DNA of 64,000 nt from Nymphaea colorata (lineage: Eukaryota > Streptophyta > Magnoliopsida > Nymphaeales > Nymphaeaceae), in the NCBI RefSeq assembly GCF_008831285.2, contig NC_045149.1, positions 14,596,578 through 14,660,577 on the forward strand. Reading direction: 5' to 3'. The notes beneath the pieces were generated by a model. That model was not told the DNA's origin. It saw only the letters and a program-made list of their open reading frames with translations, and ran no database searches. Positions 9,820 through 25,972 of this stretch are shown here, one piece after another (the first letter of the stretch is position 1; each line of letters opens with the position of its first letter). A program made the translations under genes and the position numbers.

Positions 9820-12800
9820 ACACGAAATAATGCCTTTTCTTTTTATGTTGTTGTGGTTTAATGCATAATGTTTGTTATGGTTTAAAGCATATGGAACATA
9901 CGACTCGGGGAAGATATGACTCATGGTCTTTGTCATGAACATGTGTGTGTGTCTCTCTCATACCCAAGTAGAAAGACACATGTGTACGTGCACAAGTACT
10001 GAAAAACATGTATTTGTTGATGTGCAGCTAGTACTTGAATTCTTATGGTATTTCTAAAATATCACAATGCAGGTGAAAATTGGCTGAGTGGTGTATTAGT
10101 GCAGTCTAGAAGGCTAGAACTGTGGCTTATGGGCCCACTGTTCAAATGTGCATATATAGTGTTTTTATTTTTAGAGCTAACATGTCAATTCATACAGTTA
10201 AAAGCATGCTTTCTTTTTGTGCTCGTAGCTAAATCTTAGTTATGAGATCTAATTGCAGGACTTGCCTTTGGTTGCTCAATTTTATTGCAGGTGGGACATT
10301 TGCATTGTATGTAAAGCTCTGTCTTCTTCCAAACCAATTCTCAATTGATGCTCGTATCAAGGTCAACTGAAGGTGCCACCTCCACAGTTTGGGATGTCAA
10401 TAACAATTAAAGAAAGGAAGTATAAGCTTCGTTGTCACTGAAAAGGATGTTCTCGTGTTTGTTCTTGTTGGTACTTCCATGTTGTGACATAAGTGTCCAC
10501 TGTCTTTTGATGTCATTGTTGAATTTCTCCAAGATAGTAAAGGTTCAACTAGTTTGTCATATAGGATTTTAATGCTACTATGTTACTATGTTATAATTTC
10601 ACTTTGATTTGACTTTTTTTTTAATAGGATGTCATTGTTGATTTCTCGTGCTTGTTTCCTCCGAAATATTTCACACATTGATGTAGAAGGTTTGCAGTCA
10701 TATGGGTTCAAGCTGGACTTTAGGCAAGAACTATGAAAACTTGTATTGTAACAATTTGTTTTTTCCTTGTACACATGTGAAAATCTAATTATAAAGGAAA
10801 AGGAAGAAATTGAAGAAACACGACAAAGTGACTTGAAGTAGAAGAGACCATATTTTCCATATAGGATGTATGCACTAATAGAAGCAAATTCTTGTTTTTT
10901 CTTGCAAATGATACGTGCCTCATAGAGATAATTACTTATACTTATGCAAGTTTTTTGTCCCTGCAGTTGATTGCCACAACTTCTCTTTTCTTAGCTGCAA
11001 AGTCAGAGGGGACTCCTCATCTCTTGAACATTGAACACTATTCTGAAGGCTGCTTTTGAAAATTGCCATAAGCACAACTTTCCATTTTGCTCCTATTTTC
11101 TTGTGAGCATCTGTCACTTTGGCCCTGTTGAATTTTATTGGTATACACTGACACGGCTCTGGACTTTGTGTGTGGTATTCAGCATCTATATGTTCCACTT
11201 GCCTCAGTTCTTAATAAGCTGTTGAACAATTGTACTTGCGAATTTGGCTTGGAACTTGACCAATGAATGGTAAACTTAGTAATCCCGTTAGACTGACTAT
11301 GTTTTCCTGCCTTGTTTTTCTTCACATGACTAGGATTAAAAGTCTTCTTTATAGCCATGTATTTCTGTAATCTACTTTCATAGCAATAATGTCTTGTACT
11401 AGTGAGTGTAATAATGGTAAATTTGTCCGTTGTTGCTAGGTTCTAGATTCAATGTGAGATGATAAGTGCTTCCTAGGAGATGATGGGAATCCCCTTGTAA
11501 GTTTTAAGTGTTTTCTTTACAATTATGTAATTTATATGTGCAGTTGCTTTTCTACTAACACGCTTGGTAGTGGTGTTCAAAATTCATGGACTACACAATT
11601 GATGGCATGCCCATTGTTAAGCATTTGTTTTTTATGAAAATCAGTTTTTTAATTATTCCCATCTTGTTACATATGAAAAATAATGCATATTTTTTTGCAT
11701 GATCAAGGGTAGAATGATTGGTGTTCATCTTGTTGGATCTTGTTGTTCTTAAATTTTATTTTGCTTATCGACGTTGGGCCTCGCGTTGATCGGTTCTGTT
11801 TGATATTTCAATGGGTTGGATAGATGGCGGTAGCAGACCACCACCTAGTCGGAGAGTAGGTGGAGAGCGCGATCAGTAATGGCAGTCGAGGTACAAGCAT
11901 CTCTCTCTCTTCCATTTATGTTAGAAATGAGGGTTGGCCAAAAAGCCCTCTGTTTTCGGGCCTGTTCTCTCTCTCTCTCTCACATTCGGTAGATGCTCAT
12001 GCCAATTTACAACAACTGGAATTCTGCAACAATCTGCATCGATTTCCTTTTCCGATTTTGATTTTTTTTTTTAAGTTTCAATTGACGACGGATTAAGTAG
12101 TCAAGAAATTTTTCTCACCAAGGCCTCTTCCGTTGTCGAAGGTCATCGAGGAGACCTGGTTGACATGGCAGAGGTTGTGGCCATTGTTTGTGGCGACGAC
12201 CTTAGTGTCTCTGGCGGAAGGTAGTGCTGTGGTAAAACCAATTGAAGCCAGAAGCCTAACACATTCTATGAAATGACAATTCTAGACCATGCAATTTTTC
12301 TGTATATGCGTTATGCAGCAGTCATATCCGAGTGTATATAAATTATATATAACCCACTACTCACATCCGAGTGGGTGGTTAGTTTTAATTTTGAAAGGTA
12401 GCTTGGTTGTTTAAATATGATTACTAAAATTATGTTCATATTATTTTCTCAAGTTTGCTGATTGAACTTAAGCAATTAGTGGAATGTTCACTCTACGAAC
12501 TTGCTAGGGCAAAATTGAAAGTCGATAGAAAGAATGATCGACTTGGTCAAAAGCGGTACATCTCTTGGTGTTTGGTGTTGAACGGACATACCCATGTGAG
12601 TCTGAATGCTTTAAAATCTACGATCCAGTATCCACCGTGAAAATTTTATTCATGTTAATCTCTTAAAAGGTGGCAGAGGAGGTCGCTCCGAAAGTTCACC
12701 TATGTCTCTCCGATTGACTTAGATTTTGGTTCGTCTCATGAGCAGATTTTATCTAAATCTTTTTGTCATTGAAAATTAAAGAATGTGGTTTTGGGAGGCA

Positions 12801-12890
12801 GTGATCAAATTCCTACATGTATATAGAAGCATATATGTATATATATATAAATTAATAAAAAATTAAAAAACCGATAACGAGGGCGAGATA
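9820..12890. other. Intergenic, no gene recognised
   Basis: AT-rich. Some stretches (about 10290-10480) carry splice-like borders, but no family was recognised and the frames are broken. Confidence 0.35.
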
Positions 12891-12893
12891 CTG

Positions 12894-12956
12894 GGTACCC
12901 GGCCCCGGCCTGGCCGGGTGCGGCCCGGTGCTCCGGCTGCGGCCTGGCCCGGTGCT
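12894..12956. repeat. GC-rich CCGG-type low-complexity block
   Basis: About 60 bases of almost pure G+C in AT-rich surroundings, with repeated 'ggcccggtgctc' words and self-complementary ccggcc/ggccgg segments able to fold. Confidence 0.6.
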
Positions 12957-13032
12957 CAAATTATTGATTGAATATCAGGCTTACTAATATCTAGTTGAAG
13001 GATCACACATAACAAATATTTGAAAAAAAAGT

Positions 13033-13132
13033 TTCATCGAGAACATTTGAACGGAAAGAAAAGGGGACGGTGCATGCTGGAATTCATCGAGAACATTTGA
13101 ACGGAAAGAAAAGGGGACGGTGCATGCTGGAA
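13033..13132. repeat. Perfect 50-bp tandem duplication
   Basis: Units 13033-13082 and 13083-13132 are identical. Confidence 0.95.
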
Positions 13133-13134
13133 TT

Positions 13135-14509
13135 AATGGTAAGGGTAATGGGGAAGCGCTTTACGTAAAAGGAGCTAGCGTCGAAACAACTTTTCACTAT
13201 CAATAGGACCATGAAACTGAAAGAAGAAGACGCCATGGCTTCTTTTCTGCACCAGACCCCTGCTTTGCTTTTCTGTGTTCTGTTTTCTACTTTAGTGAAC
13301 CCTTTTACAAGCAGCTTTTGGGTAGCTTTTCTGAGCCTACTGTGTCTCTCACCACCTAGCTGATAGATTTAAGGGTGTCCTTTGACTGCCCAAGTGTTCC
13401 TTTACCCTGAATAACTTGTCCAAGTCGGAATGTCTCTATGTCTGATCATGTTTGACTAGCTTTTTCAAAAGCTGCGTTGCAATTAGGACCATAAGTTACA
13501 GTGACCTTTTTAATACTTGAGGTTATGTAATTCTTTTTTGTAAAGTAGAAAGAGAGGAGAACCCAACTTGTCTTCCCAGGAGGTGGAAGCAAGGGGGTGA
13601 CCTTTGAGGTGACACCACAATCATCGGCAGACTGAGTAGATTCCATTGCTGGTTAACTCATTAGCATAGCAGAGAAGAGAAGAGGCTCCATATATTATTG
13701 TAAGTAGTTGCAGAGTGATGTAATGGCTCTGATAGATGTTAGTGGACTAGTCTGCAACTTGGCACTAGGCACTAAACTAGCCGTCAGCTAAACTAGCCGT
13801 CAGCTCACCGGCACTGAACCCATTGTTCAACTTGCCATTAAGCTTTACTGGTGCACGCAATCAGTGGCTGCTGTTCACACGCATGGTTAATTTCTAATGG
13901 GCAGGTGTAGGTCCTCTTCCAGACAGACACACAATTCAGCCGTCTGTTATTGATTTTTTTTAATTCTTTGAGTTGATGTGATCTGTCTTAATAAAATGTG
14001 GAGGCTTACAGGCTTACTTGATGTCTACTCTAACTTGAATTTCTAACTCTAAATCGAACACAACGGGCCGAATCCTACCCTAGTAGATGTTCATGCTTTG
14101 ATTCGAGATTTTGGGTTGATATAGACGGGAGGTCACGTTGATGCGAATCTTGCTCTCAAGCTTTCTCACGAGTGATCATTTGAAATGAACTCGGTCACGA
14201 TCTTCACGTAGAAACCCAAGCTTTCCTATGCATGTTGGCCATGCATGTGAGTTGATTGATTGTAGTTCATATATGTAGTCATTAGGTGCATCTCCATCAA
14301 TTTGTTACCAAAATTGAAAAGAAATGCAATTTACTACATATTTGAATTTTTATGTCACTTACTTAGACTTTCAAAAATACACTTAAAAGAAAAAAAAAAC
14401 TTAATCATGTAACATTTTCAGCACAAGGCACTCACAAATGAGGCACTCTTTGAGACATGTCATGCATATTTATTTTTCGGGCGAACAAGAGTTCAATTTA
14501 CTTCGTTTA
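13135..14509. other. Intergenic, no gene recognised
   Basis: No conserved coding frame. A 16-bp duplication (aaactagccgtcagct) occurs near 13774-13805. Confidence 0.4.
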
Positions 14510-14514
14510 AAAGC

Positions 14515-14697
14515 TTTTGGTAGCGTTTGGACAATTCATTGACAAAATGATTTTTTTAGAAAACTTGGTTTTGTTTTAATGAGTTTTGAAAAATATGTTT
14601 GGTTGGACGGACAAAAAAAAGGAGTTTTTGAGACAAAACAGCGTTTTGCCTCCAAAATCTCTCTTTTTTTTAAGCAAGTATCCAAACACGCCCTTAA
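14515..14697. mobile_element. Possible small hAT-like MITE
   Basis: The left end reads ggtagcgtttggacaattc. The right end, reverse complemented, reads aagggcgtgtttggatac. They share an imperfect terminal GCGTTTGGA-type repeat around a T/A-rich, non-coding core. I could not define a clean 8-bp target duplication. Confidence 0.35.
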
Positions 14698-14699
14698 GT

Positions 14700-17266
<2,567 letters not shown>

Positions 17267-17453
17267 GCTAACTCATCTTTATTATAAATGGTAACACGTA
17301 CAACACTATCTTTGAAGAATATATAGCATGAATACTTCAATTTGAAAGCAGCCCTAGTTGGTTGGAAATGATGCGCTAACTCATTTTTATTATAAATGGT
17401 AGCATGTATAACACCAGATTTGAAGAATATATACCATGAATATCTCAATTTGA
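17267..17453. repeat. Diverged 108-bp period direct repeat
   Basis: The segment 17267-17345 (gctaactcat..caatttga) recurs at 17375-17453 with scattered substitutions. Confidence 0.85.
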
Positions 17454-19283
17454 GGAGGTAAGAGCTTCACCTCTGGTGCACTCCCTAAGAGTTTGGCAAA
17501 AAGTAAGGACGGTTGGCTTTGAATCTCCGTGCAATAATTGGCAACTGTTAACTGTGCACGAATCTCTTCTCTTCTTCTAAATATGTATATTTTTTTACCC
17601 GCTTTTCTTTTTCCTTATAATATTTGAAATACAAGTGCAAGGAAGTGATGTCCAAATTGGTTTCCACGCAAAACAAGTGCCCATAGATTCCATGCATGGT
17701 CAAAGGAGATCAGACCCAAGTCAAAGACGCCCGGTCTGGTCCCACATACGCAACCAAGGGTCCTAAACGTCACGTCGTGACCACCTCCCCGGACCCAGTC
17801 CCTAGCAACTTCTAGCAGTGCCACCGAGCCGTAGGCCCGGCACGAGCCCAGCAACCACACTGGAATTAGTGGCCGACAGAGTAGGTGAAGGCCCGATTGC
17901 GCATATGGTCTCCTTGAGCACCGCCACTCCGCCTACATTCCCCTCTTCAAAACCCTCTTCACTAAGCTCGAGATTCCTTTGCCAGCTTAACTCGCTCACA
18001 TTACATGGCACTTAATTAAGTTGGCCACCCAACACCTTGCAGATGCTCAGAAAGTTGCAGAAATTCAAAAGATTTTTACGGATCCGGTCATCGGTAATTG
18101 TCACAAGCGACGGAGGAGATAGATTCGTGCCTCGTGTGGGCACTCGCCGACACAGACCCCACATAATTTCTTCTATTTCACATGTTGGTTCCCCAAATTT
18201 AATATTTATTATATTGTTACCCCTCCACTTTCTTGCGCCCCACTGGCCATAAGGTCCAAGATTTGAATGGGAAAAAAATTTGAGAAATATGAAGTCTAGT
18301 AATTGACAAAAAACTGATAATGTCATACGTTAACAACGGGAAGATTTATCCCTATGTTATGCGACCGGACTAATTAATCCAGTGACATTTCTTTTCTTTT
18401 TCATTTTTTCTGCTTTCTCTTTGAAAAAAAAATGGTGTTAATAGACCGTGTTAGGTCGAGCAACTCAAGTTTGTCTCGGACTTAGCCAACACGAGTTCGA
18501 GCTCCGCTGAGCTCGACCAAGCTACGACTCGAGCCCAGTCAAGCTGCTCCAGCTCTTCTCCCTGCATTTACATTTAGCAGGAGGAATAACTTCACGTTAC
18601 GTTATTTTATTCCATCATAGTGTGAGAGGGAGAAAGAGAACCGACCGAATGATAAAATATAGTAGAAAAACCAACGTGTGACAAGCGGTCACCAAGTACA
18701 AAAGTGGGAGGGAGGAGAAATTCTACGACACGAAGCTAGACAACTTTATTGTCAAAGAATATTACAATAGTATCTAAATAGAAAATCAAATAAAGCATAT
18801 TTTTCTTTAAGCATGTGATTCTGCCTACTAATCATGATTTTGTGTGTAATTTGCATATCGAATTTGACATAATTATTCCTAAGCGGTCACCAAAGTATGC
18901 CTTTGATCCCAAAATATCGACTGCATGTTGAATTCTATGCATCAAATTTTAGGGGCTAAGAAGTTTCACTACTTAATTGAAGTTGGTGCATGGAGCTAAA
19001 AAGTTAATGCGAATTTATTTCATTAATCCATGATTTGATCGTATGAGCAATTACTGGGACATTCTTTACTTTAAAAAAGAAGAAACAAGATCAACGACCA
19101 CAACAACAACAGTAATAGTAATAAGTCTCGGGTGATTCCAGATGTTCGCATATTTGAAGACCATGGTGTTGAGGTCGGATCTCGGATCTGAAATGTTTTT
19201 TTTTTTTTCGGGATTTAATAATCGTGACCCGATCGATCTCTGTAACTGCCTCCCTGGGTCGGGAATGGGATTATAATAATTGG
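17454..19283. other. Upstream region of CCD7, no other gene recognised
   Basis: Contains a GC-richer stretch at 17680-18000 with open frames on both strands but no recognised domain, and an 'agctcgag'-rich low-complexity patch near 18460-18550. Confidence 0.4.
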
Positions 19284-19291
19284 TGACGTCA
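19284..19291. promoter_or_regulatory. Palindromic TGACGTCA bZIP-type element
   Basis: A perfect TGACGTCA palindrome lies 124 bp upstream of the CCD7 ATG, next to an AT-rich TTATAATAAT at 19271-19280. TGACG/ACGT-core sites are bound by plant TGA/bZIP factors. A role in CCD7 expression is inference. Confidence 0.4.
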
Positions 19292-19414
19292 TCAGTAGAA
19301 GTGCTCGCTACTCACAACGGTGAGGGCTTTTTAGTCACTTCCTTTCGGCAAGCTCGCCCATTTAAACGCGCCCGCCTGAATGCTTCCTCGCAAACAACGT
19401 CGCTCTAAGAGCAG

Positions 19415-20955
19415 ATGCAGACGTCCGTATTCCGATCGCTCCGGGCCTCGCTTCCCGCGACGCCCGGAAGTAGAATTCCTTCGGTAAGTAAACCGTCGAC
19501 TGGAGGACATATCCCTGCCGTCAGTACTCCGGCGAAGGGACGGCCATTTCCTGCTGTCTCCGTCGCCGTCCGCCCAGCCGAGATCACCGAGACCCGCCGG
19601 ACTCGGTGGATCCGGAAGCTGGAGGAGGAGGAAAAAAAGGCTGAGGATAACGATCCGATACTGGCATTCTGGGACTACCAGTTCCTTTTTGTATCCCAGC
19701 GGTCGGAGACCGAACGCCCCCTGACTCTCCGGCTGGTTGAGGGCTCGATCCCGCAGGATTTCCCGTCTGGAACCTATTACCTCGCCGGACCCGGAATGTT
19801 CTCCGACGATCACGGCTCCACCGTCCACCCGCTGGACGGGCACGGCTACCTCAGGGCATTCGAAGTGGACGGGCCGGGCCGGCGGGTCCGGTTCTCGGCG
19901 AGATACGTCTCCACGGAGGCCCAGAGGGAGGAACGCCAAGAGGCCACCGGCGAGTGGAAGTTCACCCACCGCGGTCCCTTCTCCGTCCTACGTGGCGGAA
20001 AGAAGCTGGGCAACACCAAGGTGATGAAGAACGTAGCCAACACCAGCGTCCTCAAGTGGGGCCCACGGCTGCTCTGCCTCTGGGAAGGAGGGAATCCGCA
20101 CGAGGTGGACCCCGCCACGCTGGAGACCGTCGGGGAGTTCTGTACAGCAGTAGACCAGCCGCGATCAGGCGGGAAACTGCTCGCTTCCGGCGCTTTCCGG
20201 CCGGATTTTAGGAGGCTTACTACCAAGTCGGTCTTCACGGAACTCGCTGCTCTCTTTCTGAAGCCCTTTCTTCATGGTAAGAACTCGGATCTCCTGATTA
20301 CCTAAATTATTTCATATTATTTAGCTTGTGGGCTTATACTTTAAAAAAGACGAAGGTGCTAACTCTTTACTTTTTGAGTTAATAACTTTCAATGGAAACT
20401 CTTAGTGCACACTAATAATATGCGTTTATTCAGCTTGTGTCTAATTACAAACAAGATCATCCTCAACTTTCTCTTTCAAAATTTGATTATGAGCAAACCT
20501 TTGAGGAGCTGAAGCATTAGCTCTGTTCATCGACCAGCTCTAACCGGCTGGCTTCAGTCGTTCCAACCAAGTTAATTTGTGCAGCCTCATAGCAAACCAT
20601 GACTGTCAAGTAGATGGGAATCAAACGGGACAATTCTTTGAGTTCTCCAGAGGTTCTGGAAACCAATTTTTTTTGTCCTTGCATTGCTCTCGTGCAGCAC
20701 ACGGGGATTCTCCTTTTTCTTTTCTTCCAGTTGTACTTTGTTGAGATAGGGACCCACCAAAGACGCCCCGCTACAAGGAACACTAGCACTAACTGAGAAA
20801 AAAGGTATCCACAAAAGTGGTGGGGGGAGGGGAGAGAGAGAGACAGTCGGGTCCCATTTTTTCACTAAGATGCTTGCTAGGGTCTATGCTTGGTGCAGTG
20901 GCTGAGGGCTTGTTGAGCCACTTGTTTCTACCACAGTATGAAATATTGGTCGTTT

Positions 20956-20990
<35 letters not shown>

Positions 20991-23900
20991 CTGAAATCTT
21001 CCAGCGCCTTTCAAACATGAAACCAGAGCATCTGGACGGCAGGAAAAATCCACGTCCCGTGGCATACAAATAATGGCAATTAGAGTTGGTGTCAAGAGTT
21101 CTACTGATGAGATGAACTCCTACGAATAAAAAAAAAATGATGTTTTTTACTAATTGCTGTTCATTTTTTTGGGCATCTTAAAAGTTAATGGGTACCAGCA
21201 TTTTGGTATTACAATATTTGTAATTTGTATAGTGGAGCGCATTGCCCGAACATTGATTATTGGGTGAGTTTACGTCACTGTTTACGTATGCGGCAGTACT
21301 GCATGGTCATTGAGATTAGTGTCTTGAGTAAAGGCACCAGTTGTACAATAATAATACTTCTTTCTTTGGCAGGTATTTTCAAGATGCCTCCCAAGAGAAT
21401 GCTTTCACACTACAAGATTGATCCTCAAAGAAATCGCCTCTTGATGATGTCATGCAATGCCGAAGACATGCTTCTACCTTGGAGCCATTTTACAATCTAC
21501 GGTTAGTTCATGTAAATTCTATTTCGTCTTCTCTGAGTTTTGTCGATATTTCTTCCCCTTATTGGAATCCCAAATCTTCCACTCGGTTGAATCCACTAAA
21601 ACTTTGCTCGCTTAAACAGATACAAGGGAACGAAAGTAGGTAACTGCAGATTCTTAGACAACCTTCATTATCACAACTTCTGTGGTCGCTTATGACGCAC
21701 TTTTGCTTTTACATATGCCTTCGATCTAGATTGTAAATAGTTAAGGAGCGCCGCGGAGGGAGAACAAAATATCACGCATACAGAAGTAGCCCTTAGGGGT
21801 ACAATAGAAAGTGGCTTTGACTGGAGTAGACATCACCATAGACCTGTCCTACATTTTTTTTTGTTCTTTTTTTTTCTCTCAAATGAGCATTAATTTTATA
21901 ATTTCTTTTCTTTTCCATTCCCATCAATAAATTCTCAGAAGGTCTGTACCGACCGTTTGAATTAGGTACTCACATTCTATTCTCTAAGCGTTTGAAAATC
22001 TGCAATCATGTTCTAGAACTCAATAGTAGTTTAATTTGAAACTAAATGGACACGCGGGGGTGGGTTTTGGGACTGGACTTACAGGAACTCGTCTGAAAAG
22101 GTCACCGGACGACCATGGGTTCATGATGCTTCAGATTTCATCATGAAAGTAAAGATTATGAATTTGCTGATGTCCGCTACTTCTGAATTCATAGCACATG
22201 TTTCCTAGGTTTAATTTTGCCTCCTTGTATTAATTAGAATGGATTTTATTGAAATATTAGTTTCCTTATTGCAGAATATGATGAAAATTTCAACCTTTTG
22301 CAAAAGAGGGATTTCAACATTCCTGATCACTTGATGATCCATGACTGGGCATTCACTGACAACCATTACATACTCGTTGGCAACCGCATCAAGCTCGATG
22401 TTGCAGGTATTAGTCCGTAAAAGGCTTTAAACTGAAAAATAATGTTCCTAATACTCATTTTTCGTTTCTTAGATTCTGGAAAACCATTAGATGAATTAAA
22501 ACATTAAACACGACCAAAATTCATTATTAAATGTTCCCAACTCGGCCAGGTTCTATAGTGGGACTCGAAGTGGTGCTCAACGGAGAGTATTTAGTGACAT
22601 GCCTCCCGTTTCCCTTCTCTCCGTCTCTCCCTTCCTGTTTGCAACCGCCGTGACGGACAGTGCAGAATCTTGAGATTGCCTTAATTTCTCAAAATTCCAC
22701 TTCTGAACAACGGAGTCCCTATATCTTTATATCAGTTCTTCGACCAAAGAATATGAGAATTTGACGCTCCAAAAATATTGGCTACTACAATCAAAATAAA
22801 TGTAAAAATGCTACATGATCTCCTTTTTTATGCAACACTGGATTTGTTTTTTTAACCTTTTTGGGCATATGTATTTCAATCTGTAGGGTCCATGAAGGCT
22901 GTATGCGGTACATCACCAATGATCTCAGCACTGTCACTCAATCGCAGCTCTTCTAAAACTCCCATCTATGTGCTTCCTCGATTTTCAGACGACTCGATGG
23001 GAAGCAGAGACTGGACCGTCCCAATTGAAGCTCCTTCACAGTTTTGGTTGCTCCATGTTGCCAATGCATTTGAAGAAAGGGATGGGAGTGGGAACGTGGA
23101 GATTCAAATGCAAGCATCAACTTGTTCATACCAGTGGTTCGATTTCAACAAAATGTTCGGTAATTTTTTTCAAACTCAGTTTTACTCATAGGCAACCTAA
23201 GGTTCGGCAGACTCTTATCGAATTACCTTTGACCTCCTTGAAGCTTCAGATCGAACAATCTAGCTGGGTGGTCGAAGCCTAGTTCTTCGTCATACAGGAA
23301 TTGGATCTATGGTTTGTCGTTAGTTCAGTGACCATGTTAAATGAAACTTTTTGATGGGCTTTCTTCATACGCTACCCCATTCTTTTGTTAATTATGCACA
23401 CATCATACGTAGTTCCACAACCCAACAGGCTGAAAACAGGTTCAAACATGCAAGCTAGAGTTTCCACGGGCACACAGCTAAAGGTATTTGACTTCAAAAA
23501 GAAAACATTGTTGCTTACCTTTTTTCCATCGGCACGCAGGCTATGATTGGGAACGGTCTCAACTTGATCCAACCTTCATGAATCCTCGACAAGACTTATT
23601 ACCTCATCTAACGCAGGTAAGCCACCAGGAAATGTCAATTTCAATATACCTATTTTTTTCTAATAATAAGGAAAGCCACCTAGTTTTTTGAATGTGGGAG
23701 ATTCCTCCCAAATATATAAACGCTTACGTAGCCCCTTATAGATTTCATGGCACTTCTCTGTTCCCACCAAGAAAAGTCCATGCCAATTCCCTTGAACATT
23801 GATGTGCGGCCATGGACGAATACTAAAGTGACCAAATTGTAGCCATCCTTCAGCAGAACCTTTAGAGCTAACCCACCGTAAACTTTCCCAGCTATGTAAG

Positions 23901-24946
23901 AGATAAAAGTAAATAATAATGACAATAATTTATATTTCTCATTGAAAACAGGTGACAATGAGATTGGATCGCGATGGGCACTGCAATAGCTGTGTAATGC
24001 ACCAACTGGCACGATGGACCAAGGCCAGCGACTTTCCAATCATAAATCCAAGAATGTCTGGCATGAAAAACAAGTATACCTATGCTGCAACTTGTTCAGG
24101 CTATCGGCGAGCGCTACCACACTTTCCGTTCGACACTGTTGTGAAATTCAACAGGGTAACTAAATCAGTGGCGACGTGGAGAGCTGGAAGACGAAGATTC
24201 ATTGGAGAGCCGATCTATGTCCCAAAGGGGAAGAGTGAAGATGATGGATACATACTAGTGGTTGAGGTACCTAAACCTACAAACTTCAAAACTCATAATT
24301 TGTTCGATAGCATCTCCCCTTCATCTTCGAAGGTTTCTGGTCTTCAAATGGTAAAGCATCATAACCGCTGAACGTTTAGTTGAGCACTGTGGACCAAATA
24401 CGGGTGCAGACACCTAAATATACTCGCACATGTAGAGACTAACTTCACGCAGCTTTCAGTAACTTTCTCAATCTAAAAGTCTAAAGGTTTAACCTCAATG
24501 ACTTTTCCAACATAAAGGACCAAAAGATAAAAACTTGCCTCATAGTGGTAACATGCCTCATAGTGGTAACAGTAAGAGCCAGTAATTGGAAAAAGGAAAA
24601 TTTTAAGTTTGGGTTTTGATGTGCCAGCATGGTGCAGCTTCCCAGTACTTTCTATGCCTCAATTTTCAACATTTTCGCCAACCAGATTGTTATAACAGTA
24701 AAATACTAAATCTAGCCACTACACATTGGATATCTGACAATCATATTTTTTTCAGGCAATGACACTGCTCATCTGATTCCATCTTTTTCCCTTCTTTTGC
24801 AGTATGCAGTGTCGATACAAATGTGTTATCTTGTACTTTTGGATGCCCAACTTATAGGAAAACGTGGTGCACTGGTAGCCAGAATAGAAGTTCCTAGAGA
24901 ATTCAACTTTCCTATTGGATTTCATGGAGTTTGGGCACCAGCATGA
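19415..24946 (+). CDS. CCD7: Carotenoid cleavage dioxygenase 7 (CCD7/MAX3 type)
   Basis: Plastid enzyme of strigolactone synthesis: cleaves 9-cis-beta-carotene at the 9',10' bond to 9-cis-beta-apo-10'-carotenal and beta-ionone, feeding CCD8. Seven exons by hand: 19415-20276, 21373-21501, 22275-22406, 22887-23159, 23540-23616, 23952-24266, 24803-24946. All junctions are GT-AG and in phase, giving 643 aa, slightly longer than typical CCD7. The N-terminus (about 1-55) is rich in Ser, Pro and Arg, as in a transit peptide. Family signatures include FWDYQFLFVSQRSETERP, FKMPPKRM, SCNAEDMLLPWSHF and MIHDWAFTDNHYI. The four iron-ligand histidines are present: H300 (SHYKIDP), H353 (IHDW), H431 (LLHVANAFEE) and H637 (GFHGVWAP). 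The ATG at 19415 opens the first long frame and precedes the transit peptide. Exon 1 is GC-rich compared with the flanks. No disabling change seen. Confidence 0.95.
20960..20988. repeat. (AT)n microsatellite in CCD7 intron 1
   Basis: About 14 AT units within the first intron (20277-21372). Confidence 0.95.
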
Positions 24947-25972
24947 ATGAAGCCGAGAGATAAAACGGATATGTACATAAGAAACTTGAAGTATTTGTAG
25001 AAGACTACCATGTACAGATAGGGTTGAAGTTACTGGGGAATTAAATTTCCAGGAGAATATCATGGAGGTTGTGCACTTTATACAAATTTGTACAAATGAA
25101 AATCTACGCCAAGCACATATATAGACAATTGTAACATGCGAAAGTATCAATTTGTCTTCATTCGGAAAGACCTTCCGTGGATTTTAAATGAAACATTACC
25201 ACCTGTTTCCTGTATTTATTATTGCATTCACATTGGCCAGGAATTAAGATCTAGCCACCTATTTTGTGCTGAAGAGAGAGACAATTCAGCTGTGTCAGGT
25301 ACAATTCCTCGACCAATCTGCTAGTTTCAAGAGATAGTAAGGACTGTTGAGAAAAACCAGCTTAATAGCTTCTCTAAATGTCAAAAAAGACAAGATCCTG
25401 TGGAGAATGCTTCTGACCACATAAAGCAGAGCCTGCATTAGCTAAGATGTTAATAGTGATCAGCAAGTCTTCTGCCACAGTCCAGTCATACAACTACTTG
25501 CGATTAGGACTAAGAATGTGATATAATAAAAAGGAGAAGAGATGTTTTATTATAAGATGCAAAGCATACATTGGCAGATTTTTCTTAGTAGACATCTCAT
25601 GATTCCAATCAATGAAAGAAATTTTCTTTCAGGTGTTTAACCAGAAAGTTTTAACACTTTCACCCTATAATACTAAATTCCTTCTCAAAAAGTTATATTG
25701 CACCTGAAAGAATGATATATGATGATACAGGAATAACCAAAAGCCAGGCAGTTACACAGGCTTATCCATCAACAACCCCAACATTACTATCAATTTCATT
25801 GCACTGTTAAAGAGAAAAGGGATACCTTAAATTGAAGAGGAACCAAAAGGCTGCTTCTGTGCCAAAAACAAACCTGGATGCTTTGCAGAGCATATTTCCC
25901 CAAACAGCCTTCAACCCGGACAACAAAGGAACGTAGTCATGTATCTAAACCAACAGAACAATCAAACTGGAT
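24947..25972. other. Convergent intergenic region between CCD7 and GT47 copy A
   Basis: Holds the 3' untranslated sequences of the two convergent genes. No further coding segment seen. Confidence 0.5.

Noticed and set aside
17802-18015. Overlapping open frames upstream of CCD7
   Set aside because: Present on both strands with no recognisable domain; probably base-composition effects.
19331-19969. 212-codon open frame on the minus strand
   Set aside because: It is antisense to GC-rich CCD7 exon 1 and has no recognisable domain; the plus-strand frame explains the codon bias.
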